Shown here piece after piece: positions 35,104 to 46,070 of a stretch of 64,000 nt of DNA. Each line of letters begins with the position of its first letter. Position 1 is the first letter of the stretch. A program made the position numbers and the translations under genes. The DNA is taken from contig CM052354.1 of the NCBI GenBank assembly GCA_028551475.1, forward strand, positions 16,701,258 through 16,765,257, given 5' to 3'. Source of the stretch: Casuarina equisetifolia (taxonomy: Eukaryota > Streptophyta > Magnoliopsida > Fagales > Casuarinaceae). The notes under the pieces are model-generated. The model made no database searches. It was not told the DNA's origin and was given only the letters and a program-made list of their open reading frames with translations.

Positions 35104-37524
35104 CTTCTTTTGAGGAAGACTTTCGTTTTAGGTGGTGAAGTGAAAGACAAACAGCTTTGTGGAAAAGAAACATCGTGAAATCAGACAGAGATGGAAATAT
35201 CAAAGTGAAATGAAACACAGTTCCTTGAAAAGATGGTGACGATTGGTCATCGGGAAAATCCAAATCACGAGCCGATCTTGGCCGTCCATAAACACTATAT
35301 TTGAACCATTTTATTAACCGAAATAGACTGGATTTACGCTGTGTAATTTTTTTTTTTTTGACAAAGTATGAACTGATCTGTTAACTTTTTCGGCAATTAG
35401 TTATATTTGGAATATGAAATTAATGTTTATGTTACAAGAGTTAACATAAGTTATATCATATGGATTTGGTTTTATTTGGGCATTATCTGATTTTGGCTTA
35501 TTTTCATATTCATATTCACTGTCGATAAAAATTATGGTAAAATCATAATTTTTTATTTAAAAATTTAATAAAATTATATATTTAAGTGGTCCAATTTCAA
35601 AAGTTCACATATATTATAAGATATGCTCAACAATATTGAATGTCTTTTCTAGATTTACTTGACTGTATAATAACTTAAACCTATTTACAGTCTTGTGGAT
35701 TCTGAAATTGAATTTTATCATATTCTAAAAAACGATAAAGAAAGGGATTCAAAAATTCCAACAATCACAATAGTGTTAAAGGGGAGGAATCTTGAGATGC
35801 AATAGTTGGTAATAAGACATTGTAGGAATTATAATACTATACTTGGATAAATCATAATTTTTTTTATTTTTTATTGTTAACTATCATACCTACACCTATG
35901 CATATACTAGCTTACCACTAAATTTTAATGTTTTATATTGGCAATAAAGGGTAAAAGTGTTTGTAATTAAATTGATAATTTTTACACATATGTAGTGGCC
36001 AATTTTTTATTTTTTTAAAAAAAAAAATATAGTAACTTACAAATACAGTAAAAAGCTTCACAGAATCATCATAACTCTAAATTATTTATCCTTTTGATTT
36101 AGCCAGGATACCCACTTGAAATCAATGAAGATGTTGAAATCTTTCAAATCACTTTGGGAGTATCTCTAACCAAAATCATGACAACACTTTTAAGGTAAAA
36201 GCAAAGATACAATACAACAAGACAAACCTTCAAAACATCGGATGCCTCGTCCTATTTGTTTTGTTTTTTCTTTTCTTCTCTACACTGCCTCTTTGCTGTG
36301 TCGTGTGGCCATCGACAATGCTGTCTCCAACGATCCCATCATAGCCGGAATATGAAAGGTTAGAAGAAGGGTCATCCAATCTTTTATATATACCAAAGAT
36401 TATTACACGATAATTTGGAACATTTTCTTGTAATGACATCATATAATACCACATTAAATTAAAAATGATCTCTTCGAGTCTTCAAAAGATGCTCAATCTA
36501 TAAGTTTTCAATTGTTGTGAAATTTCTTTTAACACAATAAAATCTATTTCTTTAGAGTCTTTTGATAAACTATAATATTCTTTTTAGCCTTTTAACCTCC
36601 CACTATCGTTAGTAATAATATAATTATAAAATCATGTACTTCAAAATAATCGTCTTGTATGACTCCTAATGCAATCAACCAGTGTTTAACTCTTTTGTCA
36701 TGTCATTTAGTTATATCTTATGTAATAATAAATTATTTTCATCAATCTTAGCGATATTTATTTAGGTACTTATAGTAAATATTTTTTTTTCTTGAAAGTT
36801 ACTATTGCTTAAAATATTTGTATGGTTTTTTTCTCCCTTTTTTGTTTTGGCTCACAAAAACCTCGGGCCAACTTAATCTTCATTCACAGTAGTTGGCTCA
36901 AAATGTGCAAGAATAATTTGGGTCATGATAATAATTTTAACATCCAAGAGCGGATATGAAAGGCAATGTATAAAAAAGATATTATGCTGTTATATCACAT
37001 TTCTTAATTCTATTTCTGAAATATTAACCTTCTTCTAAAAGTATTTAACTAAACGAAAATACACAGTTCATGTCACATACACATAATTAGACACATTGAA
37101 TTTCTACAGATCTTAATTTGTAGAATGTCTTAAACCATAAACTCTGTTTTACAGTAAAACAATTAAGTTTTTTCATCTTATCAATCTACTTACTTAAATT
37201 GTAACAAATCCCTTGAACAACAATGGCGAAAGAAAAGAAGAAAAAAAGCACACTAGACTGTCATGACCTTAAGCAGAGCACTTAAGAGCCAAACACGGCC
37301 TAGAACCATATATATTAGACTTCCAAGTGCAAGAATGCAGGGTTTCGTTATGCAACAGGAAGTGGATCCTTTCTATCTTACTCTCTAAAATTTACTGAAA
37401 ATATTAACAAATAATGTTTGCTTAAAAAAGAAGGAAGGCCAGATAAAATCAAAGAACAATTAGGAAGATTACATTTTTGTACACTAAATATCAGAATAAA
37501 AAGAATGTTGTGACTTTTTACAAC
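35104..37524. other. Spacer between PNGase A copy 3 and Rab3GAP2
   Basis: 35104-35836 is the 5' flank of copy 3 (shared with copy 2, 27887-28620) and presumably holds its promoter. From 35837 to 37524 the DNA is AT-rich with poly-T and poly-A runs and no recognisable frame. The last few hundred bases should include the 3' UTR of the Rab3GAP2 gene. Confidence 0.55.
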
Positions 37525-40500
37525 TCAGTTAAGGGATCGATTTAGAACTGATATTTGACCAGAATCTCCATTCAGCAAGAACACCTCCAGAGGGACATAT
37601 GGAGAGTTCATTGATGATCCAAACCTGTAGGTGGGTTGCAGAATTTTAGCACCTTTAGCACATTGAATAATTCGGAGACGCGGTCCAGTTCTCATCTGCC
37701 AGATCTGCAGCAAACATGACAAAAGACAATGTATGCTTAGAACCTCAGCAATTTGATAAGATACTGTCTTGGTGGTGAAAGCACACGTTGGCGGTGTAAA
37801 AGTTACGGCGGGTCATTACAGAATTAAAATACTGTTGAATCTACCACTAATAAGCAGTGGATAAGCCTAATAAACTAAGAGTTGAAATGATCAACATCCG
37901 GTTGATAAGAAAAAACCTCAGAAATGAACACACGCGGGCGCGCACACACACACACACATACATATGTATCTAACAATATTAAATAGACCAGATCTGGAAG
38001 AACCAGTTCAGGAAACTAGCTGGAAGTAAATGGACCAAATCTGGAAGCTAGCTGAAAGTAAAGGACCAAATTTGGAAGAACTAGTTCTGGAAGCTGGCTG
38101 AATGTAAAGGACCACATAACTGGGTTAATGGGCGGTTAAAGCAGTGATAAATTAAAGAATACTTGAAGGAAAGAGAATATCAAAATCAAACAAAGACAAT
38201 ATAGCTTCCCACCTAGCAGAGATCTACTTGGAGCAAAATTCTTAACATCCTTCTTAAAACAGTGAGCAACTCCAAGGAGATTTAGATTTCAAGATCAATT
38301 TCTTGTGCAGTAAGTCTTTTATCTCCTTTCTAAAGTGATCCTCGAGCTCCAAATTCATCTGGATAGCGCTTGCATTGGTAAGTCAGAGCAGACAGATTCT
38401 TCTATTTGTTTCTGAGTTTCTTTGATCCGCCATTGTACAAAGGGACTAGCGATTTGCTCCTTTACATGGAGATAGTCAGTCTCTTCCATTAGCGAATATA
38501 GGTGGTTCTCTTTATACTGGACGAGCATAAGAAACTGCTCATCTACCATTTTGTGGGTTTGCATGAGATTTAATTCATGAACGCGAGGTCTATGGATGAA
38601 GTCAAACTTGACCTTGCCCCCATATTTGTGTAGACATATGTTGTCATCCATTACTGAAAACAGCTTCATCATCTCTATAAATGGTGTTCCAAGAATAATG
38701 TCATATGTTAAATTCTTGGCCAATAAGAAGTTCTGCTCAAAAGCAAACTCCTCTATTACAAACTACTGCATTTGATAGCTTGTGTTATATGGGGATTCTT
38801 TTATTATTGGCATCCCTCAGTCTTCCCGTCGTTTTCTGATAATATTTAGAAGGAATTAATCCTTCTTTCATATGAATATCTGCGTGTGTGGCAGTGTATG
38901 CCTGCATGTGCATGCATTTGTATGTGTGTATTTATGTATCCCTTGCTATGCTGTTGTTTCTGGGCAACACATGAATTGCCAGATGCAATGGTATCTACCG
39001 CGGAGAGACAGAGCAATCAATAGCTGAAATATAACAACCTCCATGAAGTGGGGAGGAAAAAGGAATGTACCTCAATAATTCCTTTTCGAGGAGCATGAAT
39101 AACCAAACACAGACAGTAATCACTCTTCACTGGTTCATAAGAACTGGAACTTGCTGCTTCAGTATCTCTATTAACAAGCATCTCCATGAATAGGCAGTTA
39201 GCTTCACGATATCCCTGCAAAATAATTCAAATCCACCGTTAGGGAGAAAAACCTTATATCAAAATCATATTCCAATTTATGAATGCCCAGGGAAAACCTT
39301 CCATAACCGCACCACCACAAGTGCCTGAGTGTCTAAGAGCAATATGCGACCTAGCGAGTCTGTTATAGCAGCCAATGTACCACTAGGTGATAGGGTCAAC
39401 TTCTCGCCCTTCCTTGGATGATCCTTCAAACATGTCAAAGGAGAAGCTGCCACAGATCAAGTTCCAGTCAGTGCACCAGTAGGAATTTTGAGCCAGTTGA
39501 AAACAGGTGGTGAGCAGGATATAGAAAATTTTGAAGGCGATAGAGGAAACAGAGATTATCTATAAATATTTACAATACGTAGTGATAGACTACGTCATAG
39601 CATTTTTACCTAGAACTTAACCAAATGATACATCTAGAGATACAAGGACTGAATGTTCATGCTGTACAGTTAGCACCATAAGAAAACCTTCACAGAAGAA
39701 AAAATTTCTACCATTTGGTTCAATTGTGTATGCCAAAGTTGCAAGTAGAGAAAGAGGGTGGGAACCAAAAATGGAAGTGAAAACAGGATATAAGAAACCT
39801 AAAGATAAGAAAACCATAGAGATGCCAGATGCTTTGTCGGCAAGAAAAAAAAAAACAGAAGCTAGGAGATGTAATGGAGAAGCTTATCAAAAAACCCAAG
39901 AGAGTGCCACTACTAGGCCCACAAAAATTTTTTAGCCAGTCTGATGCATATTGGCATTACTACATGCTTCACCTAAGCTCTTGTCACTTTCAGTCTCTCT
40001 CTCTCTCTCTCTCTCCCTCTCTCTCTCACACACACGCACAACAGAGAAAAAGATATGCCCATGTTTTTCTCAAAATAATTTCCCATGCTCAACCATACAA
40101 ATAGTTTCACTATCAACTCTTTGTACATTATTTGCCCTTCTTCCCCATGCCTACATCAATGCCATGCGCATGCATATGTAGATGGAGATGCATGCATATT
40201 CTTGGTCTATGTACACAGACACATAGGCACATTTATTGCACATGCACACACACATAAACACGGATGTATGGAGACATGTCTGCGGGCACACTGTATATAC
40301 AGAGTTGTTTGGGATCATAAAAGAATGCCGGATGAAGTAATATATTTTTCGTTAGAACCTTCTTTTAATCTTTGCCAAGCTAAATGCAGCCATCATAACA
40401 ATAACCAAATTGGAAAGATATCAATTATTACCTCGAGCAAATGGCTGAGGCTTCCCATCTGATTTTGTTGGTGATGTTTGTTCACTCCGCCAAATCATTC

Positions 40501-42569
40501 TTGAAAACGAAGCTATTGTTGAAAATGTTGCAGGAACGACTTTTGAAAGAATAGCTCCCACTAAGGACCTACTTTTGTCTTCTGAGAGCCTTTCAGAAAA
40601 ATACCAATAGAAAGGAAAAATAACAAAGACATTATTTCAGCTACCAGAGATAAAATTCACATTCATCAAGAAAGTAAATTAGCTAACATTGTATAGTGAG
40701 AAATCCCATCACTACCTGAACGCCGAAATCACAGCATCCTCTCCAATAGTGACAGCACAGTAATAAGATTGACTTGACTGCTCAACAATAAAAGCAGCTG
40801 AATTCAAACAGCGGAATAACTTCAGAAATGTTCCTTTTTATGAGACAAATTACCAAAGGTAGCAATACAACATGATGGACACTTGAACCAATTAAAATAT
40901 ATTTCAGAAGTTACACAAATAGGAAAAGTACCACTGATCAACTGGTGATTGCAGCATATGTTAATAAAATCCAGGGCAAGGTTTGTACCTGGAGTTCCAT
41001 CAATGGTGGAGGCATTGTACCGATGATTGCAGCATCAGCACAAGACCCATACTTGCTAACATTCCATAACTGAAAAGGTAATCTCCCATAAGGTGTTTCT
41101 TGGTCCTCCGAATATCTCTTTTTTGGTTTCTGATCCCAAAACTGATTATGTGTTTCTTGAAACCATTGATGCAGCATATTCTAAATACAATTGACATAAA
41201 GAATGTTACCGGAGTCGTATGTAGTAAAGATACCAGGAGGCTAGAAATAATACGTGCAATAGTAGTACCAGAATGTATGGGGTAAAACTGAAAACTTAAT
41301 CTCAAGGTAATAATCAAATATGAACAAGTTACCATTTGCAACGTAATGTTTCCTATAAAAATTGGATGATAAATGATAACACATATCTTAGTTTATTATC
41401 AAAGATGAAATTGTTTCAGTAGTGTTTAGAGGTTGGCCAAAGAAAATAAAATATCAACTACCTGAATATGGGAACCATCAAAACGAGCAACAACACCTGG
41501 CATGACAACACAAACCTCCTCGGAGGATGTCTCTTGGTTCAAATCTCTCTTTGTTCCACGAACTCTTAGCTTCAGAATTCGTTCAGGGTATATTATCTGT
41601 GGGTAGAAAAATCAATTATGAGTTTCACAATGACTACAACAATCTAGGTCCAATAGCATCAAACTTAACGAATTTATACCAACACTGATGGTTAAATGAT
41701 ATACACAAAAGTCAAGAGTTACGCTAGGAATGTGGCAAGCCTTGCGCCCTTTTTTCAATTTTTTTATTTATTTTTTATTTTTTATGTTTTGTGGCCAGTG
41801 GGGAGGGGCTAAAACTTTCTTAGATATCAGTACTCTGAATTCTATACATTATTTCGTTTAAGGAATTCAGAGGCAATTCCTGCATTGAAAACAATCAAGA
41901 CAATTACCTCGAAAGATAAAAGGACGTATACTGGTATAAATGCTTAGTTGAGTCCAGGCTTAGGTTCTAATCCTGACCATCACCAATCTGGACGCATTGC
42001 AGTAGCAAGCAAGAACGAAGATACAGGTCAGACTTTTTCGATTTATTGAAGGAAAATGGCCGAAAACAGATCAGACAACCAAGAGGTGAATTCTCTAATA
42101 GAGAAAAAGAACTCAACAAGCCCCTATATTATCCACCATTTCTGGAATTCCAAATCCTTAATTTCACAGCTCTTCTTGACCAGCCAAACAACAACGAAAA
42201 CCAAAAGTTGACAAATTAATTCACCTGTTTGTGTATCAAGTCGCCGGCCAGAGAGTAAATGAGGAAATACCCAGAAGAGGTCCCCGCCACAAGCACCCGA
42301 ATATCGTCAAAGACCAACCACTCGAGGGCGGTGATGCGCTCGGCGGCCATCGGGGAGAGATCAGGTCGTACCTTGAGGCAGGGCACGTCTGGATCGGACC
42401 AGTCGAGGACAAGGATAAGGGACCTGTTGGCAAGGGCGAGAGCGTGAGTGTCGAGTGCACAGAGAAGATTGGGGTCGTCCACGAGCCAGCCCTCCTTCCC
42501 CGCCCCCACCTCGCTGAGCTCCTCGCACGCGATACAGCCCAGCTCCGTCGTGTAGCTCCGCTTCCACAT
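37525..42569 (-). CDS. RAB3GAP2: Rab3 GTPase-activating protein non-catalytic subunit homologue
   Basis: Eight exons read by eye (minus strand): 42569-42225, 41596-41462, 41180-40989, 40777-40716, 40589-40432, 39446-39298, 39214-39071 and 37704-37525. All have GT-AG introns and matching phases, giving 454 aa. The product starts M-W-K-R-S-Y-T-T-E-L-G-C-I-A-C-E and matches the N-terminal domain of Rab3GAP2 (Rab3-GTPase_N, PF14655), a beta-propeller-like regulatory subunit. In animals the complex acts on Rab3 and Rab18; the plant role is little known. Plants carry this short form. Exon 4's acceptor could be a little upstream, adding about 15 residues. Intron 7 holds a viral fossil fragment. Divergent from EMB3120, with about 1.4 kb between start codons. 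Confidence 0.88.
37934..37962. repeat. (AC)n microsatellite in Rab3GAP2 intron 7
   Basis: A run of CG/CA dinucleotides passing into pure CA repeats ('gcgcacacacacac'). Confidence 0.85.
38340..38790 (-). mobile_element. Endogenous caulimovirid (pararetrovirus) fragment
   Basis: Minus-strand frame 38723-38355 plus a little upstream reads like the aspartic-protease-to-reverse-transcriptase linker of plant Caulimoviridae polyproteins, in the petuvirus/florendovirus group. The words D-I-I-L-G-T-P-F-I and V-C-S-D-L-P are diagnostic-looking. It lies in intron 7 of Rab3GAP2, same strand. Only about 0.4-0.5 kb of a genome of 7-8 kb is seen, so it is a broken remnant; neither coat, movement protein nor full polymerase is visible. 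A gypsy protease is the alternative but fits less well. Confidence 0.6.
39993..40035. repeat. (CT)n/(CA)n microsatellite in Rab3GAP2 intron 5
   Basis: A CT dinucleotide run with one CCC interruption, followed by a short CA run. Frames read across it are low-complexity artefacts. Confidence 0.9.
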
Positions 42570-43968
42570 TATTTTTCTTTTCCTTCTTTCTTTCTTTCTC
42601 TCTTGTCTTGTACTTCAAATCAAACGACCTCGAACATTGCATCAAATCCCGGACATTATGGGATCGGACTGGTTGCACAAGCGGAGAAGGAGGAGAAGGA
42701 GGAGAAGAAGAAGAAGAAGTAGATGGTCTTTCCGGCATAGAAAGCAAGGTATTAACATCCGCTACGTTTTTACCGACGGGAATTGTTCTCGTCGTAAGAT
42801 TTCGAGAAAATAAAGTAAAATTCTCTTTTCTTGCTGTTTTGGGAGGAACCTCTTTCTTTTTAATTTTTACTTATCAGATATAAGTTGTTCGGTAAAATCC
42901 AAGACTTAACTCTGGCAAACACGGCCTCAAGTTAGTGTCGTATTTTTTAGTTGCTGGTACTTATAAAATTCATTCATTTATATTTAATTCAAAAGCCTTA
43001 AATGTCACCATGTAACATGTTTAGCATTCTTGTTTTATATGAAAAAATGACTAGGCATTTCAACCTTAAAAGCATATCAAAGTTAATTTAGTCTAACAGC
43101 TTAAGGGTTGGTCTCAATGCAAGGGCACTGTGGTTTTGGGTGGGAGCATATGTCATCATTTTATTTGTACAACATATTCAATACACTTGTTTTGCATTAG
43201 ATATTTCTTAATTATTGGTACTTATAAAATTTATATCGAAAAATTCATAACAGAGGTCTTTATTCTTAAAAGCCTCTAATGTCACAAACTTCTCTCATTT
43301 AATAAAAATTGACTATTCTTATGGGGTTGAGATGAGACTTAATCCTAAATCATTAAGCCTATTTGTCGTGTGTTTTGACATATGGGAAGTATATAGACAG
43401 TTTATAGAAGTATCAAAGTTAATTTAGTCTAATAGCTTAAGGATTGGTCTTAATGCAAAGGCCCTGTGGTTTTGGGTGGGAGTATATGCCACAGTTTGAC
43501 TTTGTAGCATATTTAGTTCACTTTCCCTGCACTAAATATTTTTTAATTATTGGTACTTATAAAATTCATAACAAAAGTCTTTATTTTTAAAAGCCTCTAA
43601 TGTCATAAACTTCTCTCGTGATAGAAAAAGAAGTAGAAAGTTGTTACTATAAGTAGATTGATATCATTATGTAATAATCTAATCATACAAGAAAGTTTAT
43701 CTATTCTCATCGAGAGATTGATATTTTGAAATGAGACTTAATCCTAAATCATTAAGCCTATTTGTGGTGTATTTTGATATGCAGGGAGTATATAGACAGT
43801 TTAAGGGATCAAAACACACTCTATAATGGCGGTAGCTTCTGGATTAGAATATTGTTCTTCTATGCGGGAGTAACCAATTATTTTCCATCGTTTTCCCTAC
43901 TGCTTGTCTTTCGTACTCATATAGTGTGCTTGTTTGAGACTCATACCGTCGTGTCCCAAGAAGAGAAA
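42570..43968. promoter_or_regulatory. Divergent promoter region between Rab3GAP2 and EMB3120
   Basis: 1.4 kb between the two start codons. The first 200 bp next to Rab3GAP2 include a purine-rich GAGGAG/AAG tract (about 42684-42722). The rest is mostly a tandem repeat (next entry). The last 160 bp before the EMB3120 start are presumably its leader. I could not fix a TATA box for either gene. Confidence 0.5.
43075..43807. repeat. Tandem repeat of about 340-400 bp upstream of EMB3120
   Basis: 'tatcaaagttaatttagtct' starts copies at 43075 and 43411. Both then share 'ctgtggttttgggtgggag', 'aattattggtacttataaaa', 'aaaagcctctaatgtca', 'cctaaatcattaagcct' and 'gtatatagacagttta'. The second copy carries about 50 extra bases. 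A partial, more diverged copy precedes them (about 42958-43074). The Met codon at 43762 lies inside the second copy. Confidence 0.85.
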
Positions 43969-45738
43969 ATGCAATGTCCCCAAAAGCTGTCGCTCCCTAA
44001 AACCCCGCTACTAAACCCCTCTTATCCTCTCCTCCTCCCTCGACCCGCCTTTGCGAACCCAGGAAACCCCCGATTCCGCGGTCCAAGAGGAATCCGATGT
44101 CTGGCAGGACGCGGCGAGAAGAAGAAAAAGAAAGGCGGTGGCGCGTCGCCGGGACGCATCGAGGGCGACGCCGACTTCCGCCGGGCTGTGAAGGAGGGAG
44201 CGCGGCGCAAGAGCAAGAAGCAAGCTGAGTCCCTCTTTTACCGCCTCCACAACAAATCCAAGAGCCAGAACTACGCCGATAACTTCACCGAGGACGAACT
44301 CCAGCAGATCGGCCTCGGTTACGACCGGATGGTCCGCTTCATGGAGAAAGACGACCCCAATCTGCGCCACCCATACGACTGGTACAAGTACGGGGAGTTC
44401 GGGCCCTACTCCTGGCGCGGCGTCGTCGTCGGGGAACCCATTCGTGGCCGCTTCTCAGATGAGCGGGTGACCTTGATTAGCGAAGTGAGGGACCAGGAAG
44501 AATGGGAGAAGATCGAGCAATTCGAGATGGCTTCAGATTACGGGAAAAGATTGAATGAGATGGATAAGAGTAAAGGATTTAAGCACTTCTGGGTGTTTAT
44601 AAGGCACCCGAGGTGGAGGCTTAACGAGCAGCCATGGCAGCAGTGGACTTTGGTGAGCGAGGTCATTGTGGAAGGTGGTAAAGGGAGGTTGGACAAGTGG
44701 AGTCTGATGGGTAGGTTTGGGAACAAGACCCGGGCGTTGATAACCCAATGCGCGGCGTGGATGAGGCCAGACATCATATACGTGAAGAAGCCGGTGTTCC
44801 AGTGTAGGTTCGAGCCTCAGGAGGATTTCTTCAAGGCGCTAGTGCCGCTGTTGGATCCGAGCACGGAGAAGGAGTTCTTGTTCGAGGTGAAGAAGGAGGA
44901 CGGAAGTGTAGAGTTGTGCACTTATTTCGGTGGGTTGTGTAAGATTGTGAAGGCGAATCCAAAGGCGTTTGTGGACGATGTGGTGAAGGCATTCGAAAAG
45001 CTGAGCGACGAGAGGAAGTCGGAGTGCCTGGAGTTCCTGTTGAACAATCATCCGGTGCCGCTGTTGCATCCCTATACGAAAGAGTGGAAGGCAAAGTTGG
45101 AGGAGCAGGAGTTGGGGTGCGATGCACCGGATGACGATGAGGACCACTCCGGCAGCAATGCCAGTGAGAATGAGATTCTGGATTGGATTGAGGATGATGG
45201 TGATAGTGATGAGAAGGAGAAGGATGCTGGTGATGATGATGAGGAGGAGGAGGAGGAGGAAGATGATGTAGTTATGGACATGGAAGGAGGAAAAAGAGAT
45301 GAAGAAGAGGAGTCAAGTGCCGAAGATGATAAAAAGTTTTGGGATGAGGAGTTTAAAAAGGCGGTGAGCAGCGCAGATGCGATGGAGAAGTTAGCGAAAC
45401 GGAGTGTGGAAATGTCTACAAAACGGTACGAGCAGCAATTGAGGGCAATAAAAGAAGCAGAGCAGAGGGGGAAAGAAAAGGTTGGGAAGAAAGAAAAGGT
45501 GGATGATGCAGAGGATGGAGACGAAACGGAGCTGAGGGGACGACGACCGAAAGTGAGTCCGGAGGAATGGAAGTATGCAGGGATTGGCCGATGGAGGAAG
45601 AAGATTAAGAAGAGTAAACTTCCTCCCGAGCTGTTTCTGCGAGCAGCGGTAAGACCCTTCACTTACAGAAATCTTGTGAAGGAGATTGTTCTGGTGAGGC
45701 ATGGAATCGTGGATGGTGATTTTGTTAAAAAGAACTGA
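43969..45738 (+). CDS. EMB3120: EMB3120-like plastid-targeted protein
   Basis: A single-exon gene of 589 aa. The frame is open back to 43762, but that stretch is repeat-derived; the Met at 43969 (context 'aagagaaaatgc') begins a Ser/Pro/Leu-rich, acid-free leader with Arg residues that looks like a chloroplast transit peptide of about 45-50 residues. A conserved core follows (F-G-P-Y-S-W-R-G-V-V-V-G; H-P-R-W-R-L-N-E-Q-P-W-Q-Q-W; C-A-A-W-M-R-P-D-I-I-Y-V-K), then a strongly acidic, low-complexity stretch (residues about 385-450) and a Lys/Arg-rich C-terminal third. I match it by sequence feel and gene order to Arabidopsis At3g14900 (EMB3120), needed for embryo development; biochemical function unknown to me. 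Convergent with ZDP, with 332 bp between stop codons. Confidence 0.8.
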   Translation: MQCPQKLSLPKTPLLNPSYPLLLPRPAFANPGNPRFRGPRGIRCLAGRGEKKKKKGGGASPGRIEGDADFRRAVKEGARRKSKKQAESLFYRLHNKSKSQNYADNFTEDELQQIGLGYDRMVRFMEKDDPNLRHPYDWYKYGEFGPYSWRGVVVGEPIRGRFSDERVTLISEVRDQEEWEKIEQFEMASDYGKRLNEMDKSKGFKHFWVFIRHPRWRLNEQPWQQWTLVSEVIVEGGKGRLDKWSLMGRFGNKTRALITQCAAWMRPDIIYVKKPVFQCRFEPQEDFFKALVPLLDPSTEKEFLFEVKKEDGSVELCTYFGGLCKIVKANPKAFVDDVVKAFEKLSDERKSECLEFLLNNHPVPLLHPYTKEWKAKLEEQELGCDAPDDDEDHSGSNASENEILDWIEDDGDSDEKEKDAGDDDEEEEEEEDDVVMDMEGGKRDEEEESSAEDDKKFWDEEFKKAVSSADAMEKLAKRSVEMSTKRYEQQLRAIKEAEQRGKEKVGKKEKVDDAEDGDETELRGRRPKVSPEEWKYAGIGRWRKKIKKSKLPPELFLRAAVRPFTYRNLVKEIVLVRHGIVDGDFVKKN

Positions 45739-46070
45739 AGCATCCCATTTTTTGAGAGGCTGTAAGCTATGTAGAACCTTCGCCATTCATTTATAAATGC
45801 TTAGCAATTATGAATTTTGTCTCGTGATCAAGCCTAATTAGCAGCATCTGGGACTTGGAACAGCTAAATTGACTGTAAATGTTTGTTTAGAGAGACAGAG
45901 GGAGCTAACTGCTTACAAGGGAGAAGTTAGAAAAGCGAAAAATGCTATTCTACTTAAGGTTTATACAATCCCCATAAACCAGGACTGACGGAAGCATAAA
46001 ATCACATAAAATATAATTCAAGATCATCAATTACTCTTGACCCCTTTGAAGCGAGAGTAACACTCCATAC
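45739..46070. terminator. Shared 3' region of EMB3120 and ZDP
   Basis: 332 bp between the convergent stop codons. It must hold both 3' UTRs, which may overlap as natural antisense ends. A possible plus-strand poly(A) region follows 'ttataaatgcttagcaatt' near 45790. Confidence 0.45.

Larger units (their letters stand above)
28638..35836. repeat. Direct duplication unit B (holds PNGase A copy 3)
   Basis: About 7.2 kb, from 'ttgagcagctctctattct' to 'aggaattataata'. It is the uninterrupted counterpart of unit A. Sixteen or so bases of AT-rich filler (about 28621-28637) separate the units and match neither edge. Confidence 0.9.

Noticed and set aside
42231-42722. 163-codon plus-strand frame
   Set aside because: Shadow of Rab3GAP2 exon 1 and the purine-rich promoter tract.
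43762-43968. N-terminal extension of EMB3120 to the Met at 43762
   Set aside because: It lies largely inside a tandem repeat and does not look like a targeting peptide, whereas the Met at 43969 starts a good transit-peptide-like leader.
45072-45662. 196-codon minus-strand frame
   Set aside because: Antisense shadow of the acidic and basic stretches of EMB3120 (poly-Ser reading of GAT/GAG codons).
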